Source: Diadema setosum | Lineage: Eukaryota > Echinodermata > Echinoidea > Diadematoida > Diadematidae | Assembly (NCBI RefSeq): GCF_964275005.1 | Contig: NC_092700.1 | Span: 17,703,649 to 17,767,648, forward strand | Length of the DNA: 64,000 bases | Reading direction: 5' to 3' | Part shown: piece after piece, positions 45,666 through 58,255 of the stretch | Layout of the letters: every line of letters begins with the position of its first letter | How positions within the stretch are numbered: the first letter of the stretch is position 1 | Position numbers and translations under genes: made by a program | The notes under the pieces: generated by a model | What the model saw: only the letters and a program-made list of their open reading frames with translations | Database searches by the model: none | Told to the model about the DNA's origin: nothing

Positions 45666-46970
45666 GAGGAGTGAGGGAATGTACGTATATGGGTATGTGA
45701 TGAGCTCCTGCACTTTTCACCATGTAATGGCGCTACCATCACTGACCATGTATTTTGGCTTAGCGAGCATTTTGTACACAAGTATAAAAAAGACATTATT
45801 GTCTTCAATGTTACACATTGGACCATGTGAACAAACAACAACAAAAAAAAAAAAAACGTCGAGAAAAAGTCAATAGACATCCTTTCTATATCAGGGTTGT
45901 ACACACAAAGAGGTTTTCATCCCATTAAATATCGAAATTTTTCCTCTCACACGTTACAGATCTTCGTGAGATCAGCAGACTTGGCAGTCCTGATAAAAAT
46001 CAGTTAAATTTTCTGAAATTCGGGGGCTTAAGAAGTTGCCGTTGTTTCATAATTCCAACTTTTCCATATCGGAATGCATTGTAAAGTATAGAAGGGCGCG
46101 ATTACAGGGCAAGGCGGAGAAATTCGGAAAAAAAAAAAAACAAACTCGCATCATTCTTTAAATGACATCAGATGATAGAAGAGTATACAGTAAATGAAGG
46201 GGCTTGGTTGGGACGACCTTGTGTATAAAGAGGGACACATGGAGGTCCCCTCATTGGGCCGAATGCATAAAACAAGCAATTGCTTGTAAGCAATTGCTTC
46301 AAGCAAAAGCAGAAGCTCGTCTAGCAAAAGGTCTAGCTCAAGCTCGCTCTGCTCGCTCGGGCTCGGTCGCTACGCTCCCTCGCATACCGCCCCCAACCCC
46401 CTCCTTTATAAAAAGCTAGATCCGCCCCTGATCATCCACCCCTTCTTCGCCGAAGAATAATGTAAATACCAAGGGTTTTCAAGACAAATGCCGGTTTAGT
46501 CCATAAGAAATATGTTATTCGAAAACAACAACAACGAAAATAAATACCGCATAATAGACAAGACCAGAGCGAATTATCATTATAGGCCTATACACGTCCA
46601 ATCTCAACAAGGAACCACGCAAATGCATATGTTTATCAATTCATTTTCATTCTCAATCATTTCATTTATTGAGTTGCCACAAGTTACATTATTGAGACAT
46701 TATTATCCACACATCAAAGAACAGTGCGGTAACAATAGAAATAAATATCCCGTGTATTCAAAAATAACCTCACATGATAATCAAAATTGCAGGACACACT
46801 TAATTCCGTCTATACAGTGCTTCACCTGCATAATTGGAACTAAAATAATGAGTCGGAGAACATATATAGTACTTTAACAGAAAAGCAGAAGCTCGTCGGG
46901 GTAGGCATAAGGTGCCCATAAAGAAGTCATCATCCGACGATCCAGATGCTCTATCGCTACAGCCTTTGTC

Positions 46971-47055
46971 AATTCAATTCAATTCAATTCAATTCAATTC
47001 AATTCAATTCAATTCAATTCAATTCAATTCAATTCAATTCAATTCAATTCAATTC
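46971..47055. repeat. (ATTCA)n pentanucleotide microsatellite
   Basis: About 17 uninterrupted units. Shorter tracts of the same unit at 30380 and 42907 adjoin retroposon-like sequence. Confidence 0.95.
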
Positions 47056-48339
47056 ATATTTCCGAATCAATCATAACATTATAAAAATACACGTAAATAT
47101 GACCAAATTATGTACAAAAGTAAAGATAAAAAACAATGAAAACATTGACGAAACAAGATGAGATTGTCACGTGATTATAGAGTCCAAGAAGGCGAAAAAG
47201 CAAGCTCTCATTATCTCGCCTTCACGCCTTCAAGCAGTTTAGAGTTACTGATGCATATCTTGACCAAAGCACCACTTCACCAAACACATGCACTCGACTG
47301 CCATTCTTTAATTGATATGAAAAAGAGGACAAAAAAAAATACAAACTATATTTGTCATAAGAACATTTTTATTGAATACCAACGACAACATTAATCAAAT
47401 CAATTTACTATTTCAAGTATTTTTCTCTAGTTCAGAAAGTTGATGTATCACTTCAACGATTCTAGATTCCAATTTCTTTATGGTTTTTTTTTTCGATTAT
47501 TCATATTTTGTTCAAGTTCCATGATCAATGATAAAGGGTTTTTTCCAGTGATTTTTTTTTTGTTTTTGTTTTTGTTTTTGTTTGTTTGTTTTTGTTTTTG
47601 TTTTAAACTATAATTGAACTATGTCAACACTCATTTTGAGTGTTCCCGTTCCCGTTTTTTTCTTTTTTTTTTCTTTTTTTTGTTTTGTTTTGGTATAATG
47701 AAGCCAGAGACGTTCTTAGTTTTATTTGCATAAATATCCAAAAGAGAATTTTCTCCAACAGAAATTGAATTTAGTGTTTTGTCTATGCGTATTGTGTTGC
47801 AAAGAGACAGTGGTGGCAGGCATGGGCGTGGCTATTCCGCTGAGTGGTGTTAAAGATCAAACGAGGAGGAAGAGGAGAAAAGGGGAGGGGGTAGAAAGAG
47901 CACCCAGATCTAGTTGGATGGCAATTTTGCTATGGCTACCTAAAGCTACCACAGAAGTTTGATTACCTCGTATTTCGCCGAGGCAGAAAGTGATTTGTGT
48001 GAGTTGGATGGCTGGTTGCAACAAATGGAATTGTTTCTCGGATTTTCTATTGTGGTTTAAAGCGCAACAGAATCTGCACTTGGCATTTGCTGGTGTGTTT
48101 TTATAATAGATGTGCTATGATCAAAGCATCCAGACTTGGCGAGATGCAAAAATTATTTGACGTTGCATGGGATATCTTGAAAATTGACATATGTGGAAAT
48201 CGTCAGGTTCTGATCAAAAGCTCTTATTTGGGCATGACCTGTGAGTTGTTAAATGAATACGAATGGTAATGCCATGATGATATGCGGATTCCATGACAAA
48301 ATCCATGACATCATTCGTAGAGCTGGTCCGTCTTTGAGT

Positions 48340-48699
48340 GTTATATCCCCATTCCACAGAGATTTTTTTCTCTCTCTCATCGGTCACTCGTCGGAAGCCA
48401 AGTTTTGTGCTTCCGGCCACCCCCGAAGTGTATCGGACCGCAGTCTGATGAATCGAACTTGTGTTGATCGACCATCAGTTCAGTGTCAGACGTGTCGTGC
48501 GTGATCCTCATCGGACGATCATGCCTCTTCGGAGCACGCCCGACATGTCTGACACTGACCTGATGGTCGACCAACACGAGTCGGATCCATCGGACTGTGA
48601 TCCGGTACACTTTGGTCGGTGACCGGAAGTAAGAAACCGTGCTTCCGACGAGTGACCGATGAGGAAAAAAAAAATCTATGTGAAACGAGGATATTACAT
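48340..48699. mobile_element. Long palindromic element
   Basis: The left arm gttatatccccattccaca, then tcatcggtcactcgtcggaag, is matched inverted at the right end. The centre (about 48485-48562) is a second palindrome around gtgtcagac / gtctgacac. No ORF of interest. Confidence 0.8.
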
Positions 48700-49318
48700 T
48701 ATGATGAGAGCCTGAATCGTGTCTGTGACAACACGGATGCAAGATCGGCAGATGGTGCTACATAGCTGAGCGCCCCCATCGAGAGAGCCAGCAGTGGACT
48801 TGATGGAAAACATGCACTGCCATACAGAGTGGTAACACTTTGCAGCTAGTGAGGCCTCTTTGTGGTGCTTCAAACAACGCTGGAGACTCGGCGATCTCGA
48901 TATTGTCCTGGGGAAATAAATTGGACTTTGTTGTCTTGTATTGCATGAAATAATTTGACTGGAAAGGAGGGAATGAAGTGCTGCGAACGTTCTCGTCAAG
49001 TCTTGCATGATGTTGTGAGACATACCCGTGACTTACTGCCAAAATCAGATTATTTGCGCAATGGTTGAGCTCGCTGGCAGAGCGCCGCTTTTCATCATTA
49101 AATTTTGTGGGATATGATTTCGGAAATGATTTTACACTTTTACTGTGAAGGAATTGAATCAGTTTGGTGAATATATACCCTTGACCAGAAACGGATTTTC
49201 TTCGGTTACTATCATTTGGGTTTGTTTTCGTGGCTGAAATTAATTTCCCGGGGCATTTTTAACATATTTTTGTTTCATCTTTGTTTGTGTTTTTTTTTGT
49301 GGTTGTTTTTACAGATTT

Positions 49319-49480
49319 TTTTTTTTTTTTTTTTTTTGGGGGGGGGGGGGTGGTTTTTTTTTGTTTGTTTTTTTTAACAGATTTTTTTTCTCTTTTTTTT
49401 CTGACTTTTTGTATTTTATTTTTACATATTTACATTTTTTACATATTTTTATCAATACATTGAAGAAAAACAGCATATAA
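49319..49480. repeat. T-rich low-complexity tract
   Basis: Runs of T with a G11 stretch at about 49338-49350. It has no coding value. Confidence 0.8.
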
Positions 49481-50047
49481 CCGAAACAATAATATGAATA
49501 AGAATATAAAAAGTACAAACATTGCAAAAATCAATTCAAAAAGACTACCTTAACATCAATATATCAATGAAATGCAAAAATCATACATTACCATAAATAC
49601 ATTTCGTGTGAAGTAAATCTGGACTACTGAAAGGGATGCATTCTTTCTTGTCTTATTATATTAGATTATCATTTAGTTCCCTTTATCATATGTCTTGATT
49701 AGATATGGCCAGAAAAAAAAGAAGAATTACAAAGCTTGAAACAAGCGGAATGTAATTGGTGAGTGTTGAGAGCAAGATCTGAAATGATCAGATCTTTGAA
49801 GTAATCATTAGATTGATGGATTGAACTGATCGCCCGTCCTCTCGTGACCGGTACGAAGATTACAATTGACCTACTCATTTCACCCCCCCCCCCCCCACTT
49901 AGCTCAATCATTTCTAGCTCCTCCCATCAAAATTAGCCCCACCCCTTTTGTCTTCCCCTCCCCAACTCATGTCCTTTTCTACCCCACAATCTTCTATCCC
50001 CACCTTTATGCGCTTAGAAAAGCCAGTATTAAACGCTCTATAAGTGC

Positions 50048-50049
<2 letters not shown>

Positions 50050-50117
<68 letters not shown>

Positions 50118-50300
50118 CATCATTATTATTATTATGATATTGTTATCATCATTATTATTATCATCGTTAATATTATTACTACCATTATCATTATATTGTT
50201 ATTATTATTATCATTGTTATTGTTACTATTATTGTTGTTATTGTAATCATCATCATTGTCATTATTATCATTAATATTTCTATCATTATTATTATTACCC
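50050..50300. repeat. (ATT)n microsatellite, degenerate to the right
   Basis: About 23 clean ATT units, then mixed ATT/ATC/GTT units. Confidence 0.95.
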
Positions 50301-50814
50301 ATCATTCCGCTCCCCTGCATCTTCCCCTCCCCTTCTCCACCCCACTCATCATCACCCCTCTCCCTCCACATTTCCCAATGATCCCTACCCCCCCCCCCCC
50401 CCAAATCATCTTTCCTATCCCTTACACCATTCCCCTCCCTCCTTTTTCCAATATCCCGTATCTGCCCCGATTCGGTGGATTCATGGTAAATGACCCCCAG
50501 GTTCCCCCTCCCCCCGTCTGGCCTAAATAACGCAAAGCGTACTTTAATTGTAAAGATTATTAATACAAAAACCACCCATCCCCTCCAGTAGTCCAGATTT
50601 ACTCCACAAACATCATAAACAAAGCAATAATGAAAAAGCAATAATCATATAATTAACAATAGCATAATTACACATAGCATAAGAATCAAGCAATAATAAT
50701 AATGATAATAATACCAATGATAAACATAGATTACACAGCAAAGAAAGCAGAGAAAAACATATTGCTAAAATAACTTACAACTACAATCTCTACTTTTTTT
50801 TTTTTTTTTTTTTT

Positions 50815-51400
50815 TTTTTTAGTAAGGAGCAAGTCATGACCTGACAATTTTGTTCATCCCTCCCTATCCCTTCCCCCCCCCCCCTTGGTATGCTGCAGAG
50901 GTTGTCGTAGTTGTTGGTATTGTTTCGTTGTAAGTATTGTTGTTCATTCCCCCCCCCCCCCCCCAAGTTCCTGACGTAATTGTTGTGCAACCTATTCAAC
51001 GCTGGCTTCTTCGGCTTTGGTGTTCGGTTACCGAAAGCTTTCCGAAGATGGCAGTAAGCCAGTGTAGAAGAACGTGATGTTCGGATGGAATAGAATTGTT
51101 GTTTGTTTGTTTCTTTCTTTTTTTATGACTGGTAAAAAGGAGCTGGTCACAATTTTTTTTTTTTTCATCTCTCCAATACTCCCCCTCCCCTCCCATTGAT
51201 GTTGCAAAGGTTGTCGTAGCTGTTGTTCTTGATTTGTTGTTGTTGTTGTTATAGTTGGTGTTAGTGGTGGTTTGCTGTTCTTGACGTAACTGCTGCGAGC
51301 CCCATTCAACGCTGGCTTAAGTCTTCGGCTGTGGTGTTCGGCTGCCGAGATCTTTCCGATAGTGGCAGTAAGTCAGGCGAAGGATGTGTTCGGACGATGC
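50815..51400. repeat. Diverged tandem duplication of ~290 bp
   Basis: Copy 1 (about 50815-51085) and copy 2 (about 51120-51400) share in order gagc..gtca, a C-rich stretch, aggttgtcgtag, tgacgtaa, attcaacgctggctt, tcggc..tggtgttcgg, tttccga, tggcagtaag and gttcgga. Function is unknown. Confidence 0.75.
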
Positions 51401-51702
51401 CGATTTACAATCCCTCATTATGCCGGAGCATGGTCCCGCGCAAAGAACGATAAACGAGAACTCGAACTTAAGATCGGGTTAGTAAGTAGGCAGCACTCAC
51501 TCCTCGCTTGGTTTTGATATGGACAGGTGTTCTGGGAATGTTACTTTTTAAGTGGGTTGAAATTGGGTCAATTGTTGAGAGGAAAATGATTGACAATCGC
51601 CAGCGGTCGTCTGATCTTTCCAGCTGAGAAGTCAGACAAGAACCAGCCAAGTCATTGCAACCGTGTTACACAGCGTGCAATGGGGAGAATATAAACAGGA
51701 AT

Positions 51703-51705
51703 GGA

Positions 51706-51796
<91 letters not shown>

Positions 51797-52047
51797 GTAA
51801 ATAAATAAACAAATAAATAAATAAATGAATAAATAAATAAATAAATGAATAAATAAATAGATAAATAAATAAATGAATAAATAAATAAATAAATTGATAG
51901 ATAAATACATAAATAAATGAATGAATAAGTAAATAAATAAATAAACAAACAAATAAACGATAAATAAATAATGAATAAATAAGTATATCAATAAATGAAT
52001 AAATGAATGATGAATAAACGAATAAATGAATAAACTAATAAATAAAA
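51703..52047. repeat. (AAAT)n microsatellite, ~345 bp
   Basis: Very long tetranucleotide tract, pure on the left and increasingly interrupted (gaat, acat) to the right. Confidence 0.95.
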
Positions 52048-52747
52048 GGTGACACTTGTTCACGGAAAATGATTGACATGGGTATCCCTTGGAGGAAAGG
52101 ACCAAATCAATCGTTCTCAACCAGGAGTTGAACCGGTCGAGCCAGCATAAGGTTAGCTTAAGATCAGAACCTGACGACTTTTACCTGTCATATTTGAACG
52201 GTACCATTTCGGAGTTGTTGTTGTTGTGGGGTTTTTTTGTGGCTGGGAAATCCAGGTTTAGTGTAGGAAGGTGCCAGAATGAGTCGGTTGCTGGTTACTG
52301 TGAGGTAAGATATATTATAAGAGGTGACGTTGATTAGAGGTCATGAGAGAAAAAGCATCTCGCATAATATGCGGTTTGGGCAACCTTGAGATAGTGTAGT
52401 TTTGCTTCCTCCCCCTTCCCCCCCCCCCCCATCCCCCTTGCTATCTCTCTTTCCAAAACATATGCACTCTCTTACATGAAAGTATGAAATGACTTGGAAA
52501 TGAGCTGGAATATAGGCCTAGCTGGTTCTAGTGGCCAAACCACACTGACCGAACCCCAATGTGCCTCATGGAAGGCCAAATTTTAGTTGTTCAAAAGCCA
52601 GAATTGTTACTCAATAATTTCAAACTGATTGTATGCTCTGGCATAGGACCGGCTTCACTTTTGTTTGTTTGTTTGTTTTTTGTGTGTTTGTGTTTTTTTA
52701 TTTAGTTGTTTGTGTTTTGGGAGAAGTAGATATGAGACAAAATCAGT

Positions 52748-55154
52748 TTAGGCTCGACTTAAGGGGCGCTCGTCGCTTGGGACATTCTGTGGCTTCTCCT
52801 CCTCCTCCTCTACCGCCTCTTCGAATTCATCGTCGGTGTACCCATCGTTGGGCTCATACTCGTCATCGGCCGCGGCACTGCTGGAAGTATGACGCCGAGC
52901 CGAGCTCGTCGCCTTGCTCCTGGCCGAGAGACCCCGAGAGGAGTCGTTGTCGGACGCTGCCCTGAATGCGATGGCGCCCTCCAAATCGCCCTGTTGATCC
53001 GGGGCGAAGTCGTCGGCGAGTACGAAGACGTTCTCTTCTCGGCCGGCCTGCTTGGTGTTGTTGTCGTCGGACGTCGCGGCTGATCGACTTTGGTCGGACG
53101 TCGCGGCTGATCGACTGTCGTCGCTCCGTTGGAGGAGGCGGGCCGCCTTCTCCAGGACCTTCTGGGTGTCTTGGCGGCAGTGCGACGTGCCCCAAGACGA
53201 CTTTACGTCGTCGTGACCTGATGAGTAATGACCATGGGACAGAATTATTCAAAGAATATTCAAAGTGAGTCTGAGTTACCGAATGATTAATTGCTATGTT
53301 TTAATTCTTACGACGAAAACGTTACTCCTTGTTTGTTTGTTTGTTTGTTTGTTTGTTTGTTTAGTGATAAGTAAAAATTGACTGCGTTACACCAAGGTGG
53401 TACTATACACCAGTATTTCGATCCTTGGTTACATGCACTGTGTTTCGATGCATTTTAGTGAGAGTAGTAAGAGGACGGGGAGGAGAGAGAGTATTGAAAG
53501 ACGAAGAAGAATACGAAACCCCAAATGAGAATGAAGAAAGTGAGCCGGTAACAAATCAGTGTATATATAGGGAGGAACGAGAAATTGATGAGAGACGAGA
53601 AACGGATGGGCAAACGGAAGAATGGTAGGAGAAAGGAGAGAAGACGGAGGAGAGAGAAGAAGGAGAATAAGGGCGAAGAGGCGAGGATGAGGAAGAAGAG
53701 GAGAAGAAGAAGAAGGAGGAGGAAAAGAAGAGATGAAGGTCTAAAGAAGTAACGTGGCGAGGAGATGAAAGAGCAGATAGGAGAAGAAGCAGCTGGAAGG
53801 AAAGGAGTATATGGCACAAGCCCGACTCCGGGGTCAGATGGACCGAATGGGTGTTCCCTAAATCTCCAGCAAAAGGGTACTTTTCCCGCAACAAAATCCG
53901 GCCCAAGAAGGGGTGTATTTTACTTCTCACATGTTGCCTTCTCACCATCTCTTCTCTTTGTCAACCTCTTAGATATCTAAGAAGGGGATTACTAAATATC
54001 TTGAAAAATCATAGAAAATTGATCAGACAGTAATGTGAGTCATAATATTTTCATTTTGTTTGATCTCTGATCTGAGATCCCATTTTGAACACTCAAGAAA
54101 ATGTTTCCCAAGCAAGGTATTATAATTAGAGCTTCCCTGAGATAAGGGGAGGGGTTTTGCCTTGAGACAGGGGGTTGAAATGAAAGCCAACCTGAGATGG
54201 GGGATACATATACAAGAGTATTGTTCTGTATTTATGGGGTCTCCAAGTCGGGAAAAGCCCGCGAAAAGCACGCGAAAGGGACGTTCAGAAATTTTGTCAG
54301 CCCTGAGATGGGGATGCTTCCAAGTGGGGGGGGGGGGGGGGGCATGATTATGCATAGGGCCTGAAAGATACTGAGGTAGGGTGGGAGACAAGACGTCAGT
54401 GGAGGGAGAACTATTGGGGAAAGAGGGAGAGGAGGGAGAATGTTTCAGAGGAGTGCCTGTGAGGAAAAGGGTAAATTATGAAGATAGAGAATGAGAGGTA
54501 AGGAGATGAAGTTGCCAAGCAACCTACCCGATATTTGCGGGAAGGGGGTCGCTCTCAGTGGTGTCCCTGGCCGATGCCTTGCGCTCACCAGGCTTTTCCT
54601 GGCGGCCACTTTCCTGCGAGTGGCGCTATTGTCAGGAGGGGGTTGCTTTGGTGGTGTCGGCTGGATGGCGGGCAGTTTTGGCGGACTCTTACAAGGCTTG
54701 CCGCCGGTGGAATTCTTCTGTCTGGCGGTCTTTGTCTTCTCCTCGCTCATCACGGGTAGGCGCCCGGAGTTGCTTGCCCTCTTCTTGGGCGATTTTGGCG
54801 GTTTCGGAGCCTTGTTCTGTTTAACTGATGATGGTGGATGAGGTTTCATTATTTTACCCCTGTTGCCCAGAGTTGTGGTAGCTGAGGAATTCGCTGTGGT
54901 ACTGCTCCGTGTTGCCGAGATGTTGGGGTAGAAGCAGCCGGGCTGAGATGAGGAATCCTCCCTATCCATTAATCTCAGAGTTGCATCTGCAGCGATTGAG
55001 ATAAAAATAGTTGAATGTCACACACTCGTCACGGCTTAGGCCTAACAACAATACTTCTTCTCTTGTCTGTCTGCAGCAGCTTTTTTAGAATAATCATTAA
55101 TTGAAAGAAACTATATTTGTTTCTCTCTCTCTGCCGCAATGATGAAACACACAC

Positions 55155-55190
<36 letters not shown>

Positions 55191-56079
55191 GTGTTTTAAT
55201 GTTTCCAGTCGCTATACTATAATTCTCATTTCTTTTCATCGATAGGGGGAAAACCCTAATAAGGTAAACCCTATAGTATTGTAAGGTAGATCACTTCCCT
55301 GACCCGATGACAAGTTTCCTCTGTCGCTATGGTTACTCCGAAATGTACTTCATCTTCATAATTTGAGTCACTTTAGTTTTCCCGAAATCGATGTGGCCAT
55401 ACACTTAGAGACAGATTTAGCTGTGTGAAAGAGGTCGTGCATATTATTCCAAAAGGTCCATCTTCATCGATAAATTTAAAGTTGCTTTATTATAGAGAAG
55501 CATTCTTGGAATCAAAGTGGGGAAAACTTAGAGACAGTTAGCTGCCGCAAAGAGGCATAATGTTACTCCAAACTGTGCTTCTTCACCTACATAATCTATT
55601 TTCATGTCTTTTGAGAGAATTATTCACGGAATCGAAGTGGGAGTACACTTTAGTCAAGGTCATACACTGGAATTGTTCAGTCAAGGGCAGGTATAGGCCC
55701 ACTTCTCTTGCCCCTATAAGCTAAATGTTTGTAATCTCAGATCTCCATTAATATTTTTCTCAGATAACCTTCTGTTGATAAACTTCCATTCTGTTTTTCA
55801 AATCGAGTAGCATCTGACACAATATAAATAGACATTCTTTTTTTTTTCTTTTCTTTTTTTTACCATCAGGAAAGTATGAGTATACTATAACATATCTCTC
55901 TTGGTTTTCTCCTTTGACTGACCTTCAAGCGCAAGTCTGCGCATGGCAATTTCAATGAGAGCATCCTTCTCCTCGTATTCTGACAAATCCATGTTGGGCT
56001 GGTCTGTCTTCTTTCTGTTTGATCCCTGAGGCTTTATCGGGGGAAGACGTCTCTTTCCGCTGGAATCTCGAAAAACCAT
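52748..56079 (-). CDS. Uncharacterised, mostly disordered 361-aa protein, three exons
   Basis: Exons on the minus strand: 56079-55923, 54986-54528 and 53217-52748 (stop TAA at 52748-52750). Acceptors are strong (gctgcag; tcatcag); donors are GTCAGT (weak) and GTAGGT. Both introns are phase 1 and the frame is continuous. I do not recognise the family. Residues 1-20 are basic with LPPIKP; about 31-62 could form an amphipathic helix (EKDALIEIAMRRLALE). A long Lys/Pro/Ser-rich stretch follows (KAPKPPKSPKKR, PPKLPAIQPTPPKQPPP). The last exon has a short helix (TQKVLEKAARLLQRS), a 10-residue direct repeat (SRSAATSDQ / SRSAATSDD), the hydrophobic patch ENVFVLADDFAPD, and an acidic tail (DDEYEPNDGYTDDEFEEAVEEEEE). 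It is probably intrinsically disordered; a cytoskeletal or nuclear role is only a guess. Exon GC is well above the surrounding DNA, which supports coding. Confidence 0.7.
53067..53117 (-). repeat. Short in-frame tandem duplication in the last exon of the unknown gene
   Basis: A unit of about 27 bp occurs twice side by side, giving the two SRSAATSD blocks. The frame is kept. Confidence 0.8.
55145..55192. repeat. (CAA)n microsatellite in intron 1 of the unknown gene
   Basis: About 13 units. Confidence 0.9.
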
Positions 56080-56710
56080 CGTGACCTTTCTTTCAAATCA
56101 GTCTTTGAGGAAGCTGAACTGCAATACCTTTGCTAAATCTTTCAAACGGGTTAAGTATACTCTTTTTGTCAAAATGGCAATAATCTCATATACGTCTGCA
56201 AGCGCCAAAAGTAGAGCAACGTGTGGCAAAAGATAACAACAAACAGTGCGATGACTTCTCTTTTCGTTTCTATGGTAGAAATTGGTTGCTTTGTAGCTTT
56301 CACTTTGACGCGCGCAACGTTTGTGACGCAACAATACCTGTAAGCTATTTACGCGCGCCGTACTTTATCGACGTCATAATAGTTATAGGTTCATGTGGAG
56401 TTACCTACTTCTACTCGAACTTCGATTACTAAGTTAACTAAAGTGCATGGAACTTTTCTTCTTTCGATTCTTCTTCTCCTTCTGGTTAAATCTGCCTCTT
56501 TCAATATTGTAAACAGAAGATTCTCGCAGACTGTGTTATTTATATTACAATATGGTTTGTTTACATATGATTTGTTTTCAAGCACACAGATACCAAAAAT
56601 GAAGAACAGAGACTACTTATAGGGACTTTATGGAATTAGAAACTTTAATGAGCAGAGAGAGTTATCATCGATGATAGCGTGACAGTGCAAACACGAAATC
56701 TACCGTTGCT

Positions 56711-56869
56711 CCAGGCCCCGTTTCATGAAAAGTTGATATGATAGCAACTCCTGCTGGAATGGCAATTGTCATGGTAACAAGAATCCAGCCTCCTGATTGG
56801 CTGTTGCGATTAGAGGTTGTCGTTCTAGCAAGAGTTGCTATTTACATCTTTTATGAAATGGGGCCCTGG
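56711..56869. mobile_element. MITE with 'ccaggccccgtttcat' ends
   Basis: Ends ccaggccccgtttcatgaaa / ttttatgaaatggggccctgg are inverted. A diverged relative is at 22975-23120. It lies between the divergent unknown gene and archease. Confidence 0.8.
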
Positions 56870-57956
56870 TTTTAGTTTAAACTCAGAGACTCCAACCCCA
56901 GCATCTCTTACCAATGCTTACTGGAGATTCACCCGTCTATACTGGACCCCCACACAAACTTGAGGCAGTTTGACATGTTAACCGGGTTTGACATTTGAAG
57001 GGTTTTATAGCTAAAGGAGCTAACTCCATTCTTGGCAAGTTGAGATATTTGTGATAGTAAAACTGCTAAGAAAAACAAAGAAAATAATAAGAAAATACCC
57101 GATAATTCTAATCATAACTTCTATAATATTCCTTATTATGTCACAAGTTAGGTATTACTGGAAAGGTTTAATTTGCTCTATCTGGTGATGGACTTACTTT
57201 GAAATGTTTAATATGGCACTCGGCTCATTTTGCAATAAAACTCGATATTTGTATAATAATTCCGTGTGACCCTTTTAGAAGGTCCTGGGAATACAACAAT
57301 CAAATTCAAGAATTTCATACATTCACACTCCCCGATACAAGGATATCTTAATTGTCTATACGAGGTGATCAATATTGATTATAACCATGATAACTTACGA
57401 TATTTATAACCATAAGAATGACGACATTATAACACAATTATTGAAAAAAAAATACATCTCAAATGTATAAAAAAACATGTGACACGAAAAATTAACATCA
57501 AAAGGCGCCAGGAAGCTAAATGACCTTCAACTAAAAAGAAAGAAAGAAAGAAACAAACAAACAATAATCGAAGTGTTCCCCCCCCCCCTTTTTTTTTAAG
57601 AAATAAGACTGTTCTATAGGGATCGGCTAATAACACAGAGGCTGTACTGGAACTTTGATAAATCTCAAAATGGCCAAAGTCATTCAGTTCAGTTTATTTC
57701 ATTCTTCATAAAAATACATAAAGACACAAAGACACTTATGTAACTACCAGCATGCAGGACTTATTTCGCGGATGAGGATCAACAAAAAGAACTTACAGTC
57801 ATTTGACACGTTAACCCCAGTCGTATATGCTTTAACACGTTAAGAAGGACACCAAAAGTAAAATCAATTTCATTCAGTCTCTCATATCAAAGTGTGTCTT
57901 TTTAAATGACTAAAACGTCACTCATATAAGACTGTCATGAAACTGATCTCAGGTCC

Positions 57957-58001
<45 letters not shown>

Positions 58002-58204
58002 GATAGATAGATAGATTATCAGGGGCGGATCCAGGGAGGACCACAACCGGCGCACGCCCCCCCTTTATTTTTTGTTGAAACAAAAGAAATAAAAAGAAAA
58101 AATGGGGGAGGGGTGCGTGCGCCCCCCTTTATTTTTGTAAACACGCCCCCTCTTTACGAAATTCCTGGATCCGCCCCTGGATTATGGATAGATAGATAGA
58201 TTAG
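57957..58204. repeat. (GATA)n microsatellite interrupted by a MITE
   Basis: GATA units at 57957-58016 resume at 58185-58204 after the inserted element at 58020-58179. Confidence 0.9.
58020..58179. mobile_element. hAT-like MITE with 'caggggcggatccagg' ends
   Basis: Inverted ends caggggcggatccagg / cctggatccgcccctg, flanked by gattat on both sides. A lone right end of the same family (gatccgcccctg) is at about 46418-46430. Confidence 0.85.
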
Positions 58205-58255
58205 ATAGGCACTGTTTATAGCACGGAAGTTGGCGCTGTGTTGAGATTGAGACTC

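Larger units (their letters stand above)
41890..52747. other. Intergenic region between PECR and the unknown minus-strand gene
   Basis: Apart from the repeats listed separately, I see no gene. A candidate polyadenylation signal AATAAA for PECR lies at about 42876, 0.99 kb past its stop. A minus-strand open stretch at 48694-49023 lacks any recognisable motif. Confidence 0.5.

Noticed and set aside
45395-45904. 169-codon minus frame with polyglutamine
   Set aside because: The Gln run is a CAA microsatellite; the flanking residues look random and no exon signals fit.
48694-49023. 109-codon minus frame (and an overlapping 94-codon frame) considered as a gene
   Set aside because: No recognisable motif, no paired splice sites and no neighbouring exons. 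It directly adjoins the palindromic element.
51632-52120. 162-codon frame of repeated Leu-Phe-Ile-Tyr
   Set aside because: It comes from the AAAT microsatellite, whose four-base unit gives no stop in this frame.
53425-53948. Charged plus frame and Ser/Leu-rich minus frames
   Set aside because: The sequence is a purine-rich (GA) low-complexity tract inside an intron of the unknown minus-strand gene.
56265-56290. Imperfect palindrome tttctatggtagaaa considered as an RFX X-box for the unknown gene
   Set aside because: It departs from the X-box consensus at several places, and there is no other evidence for a ciliary role.
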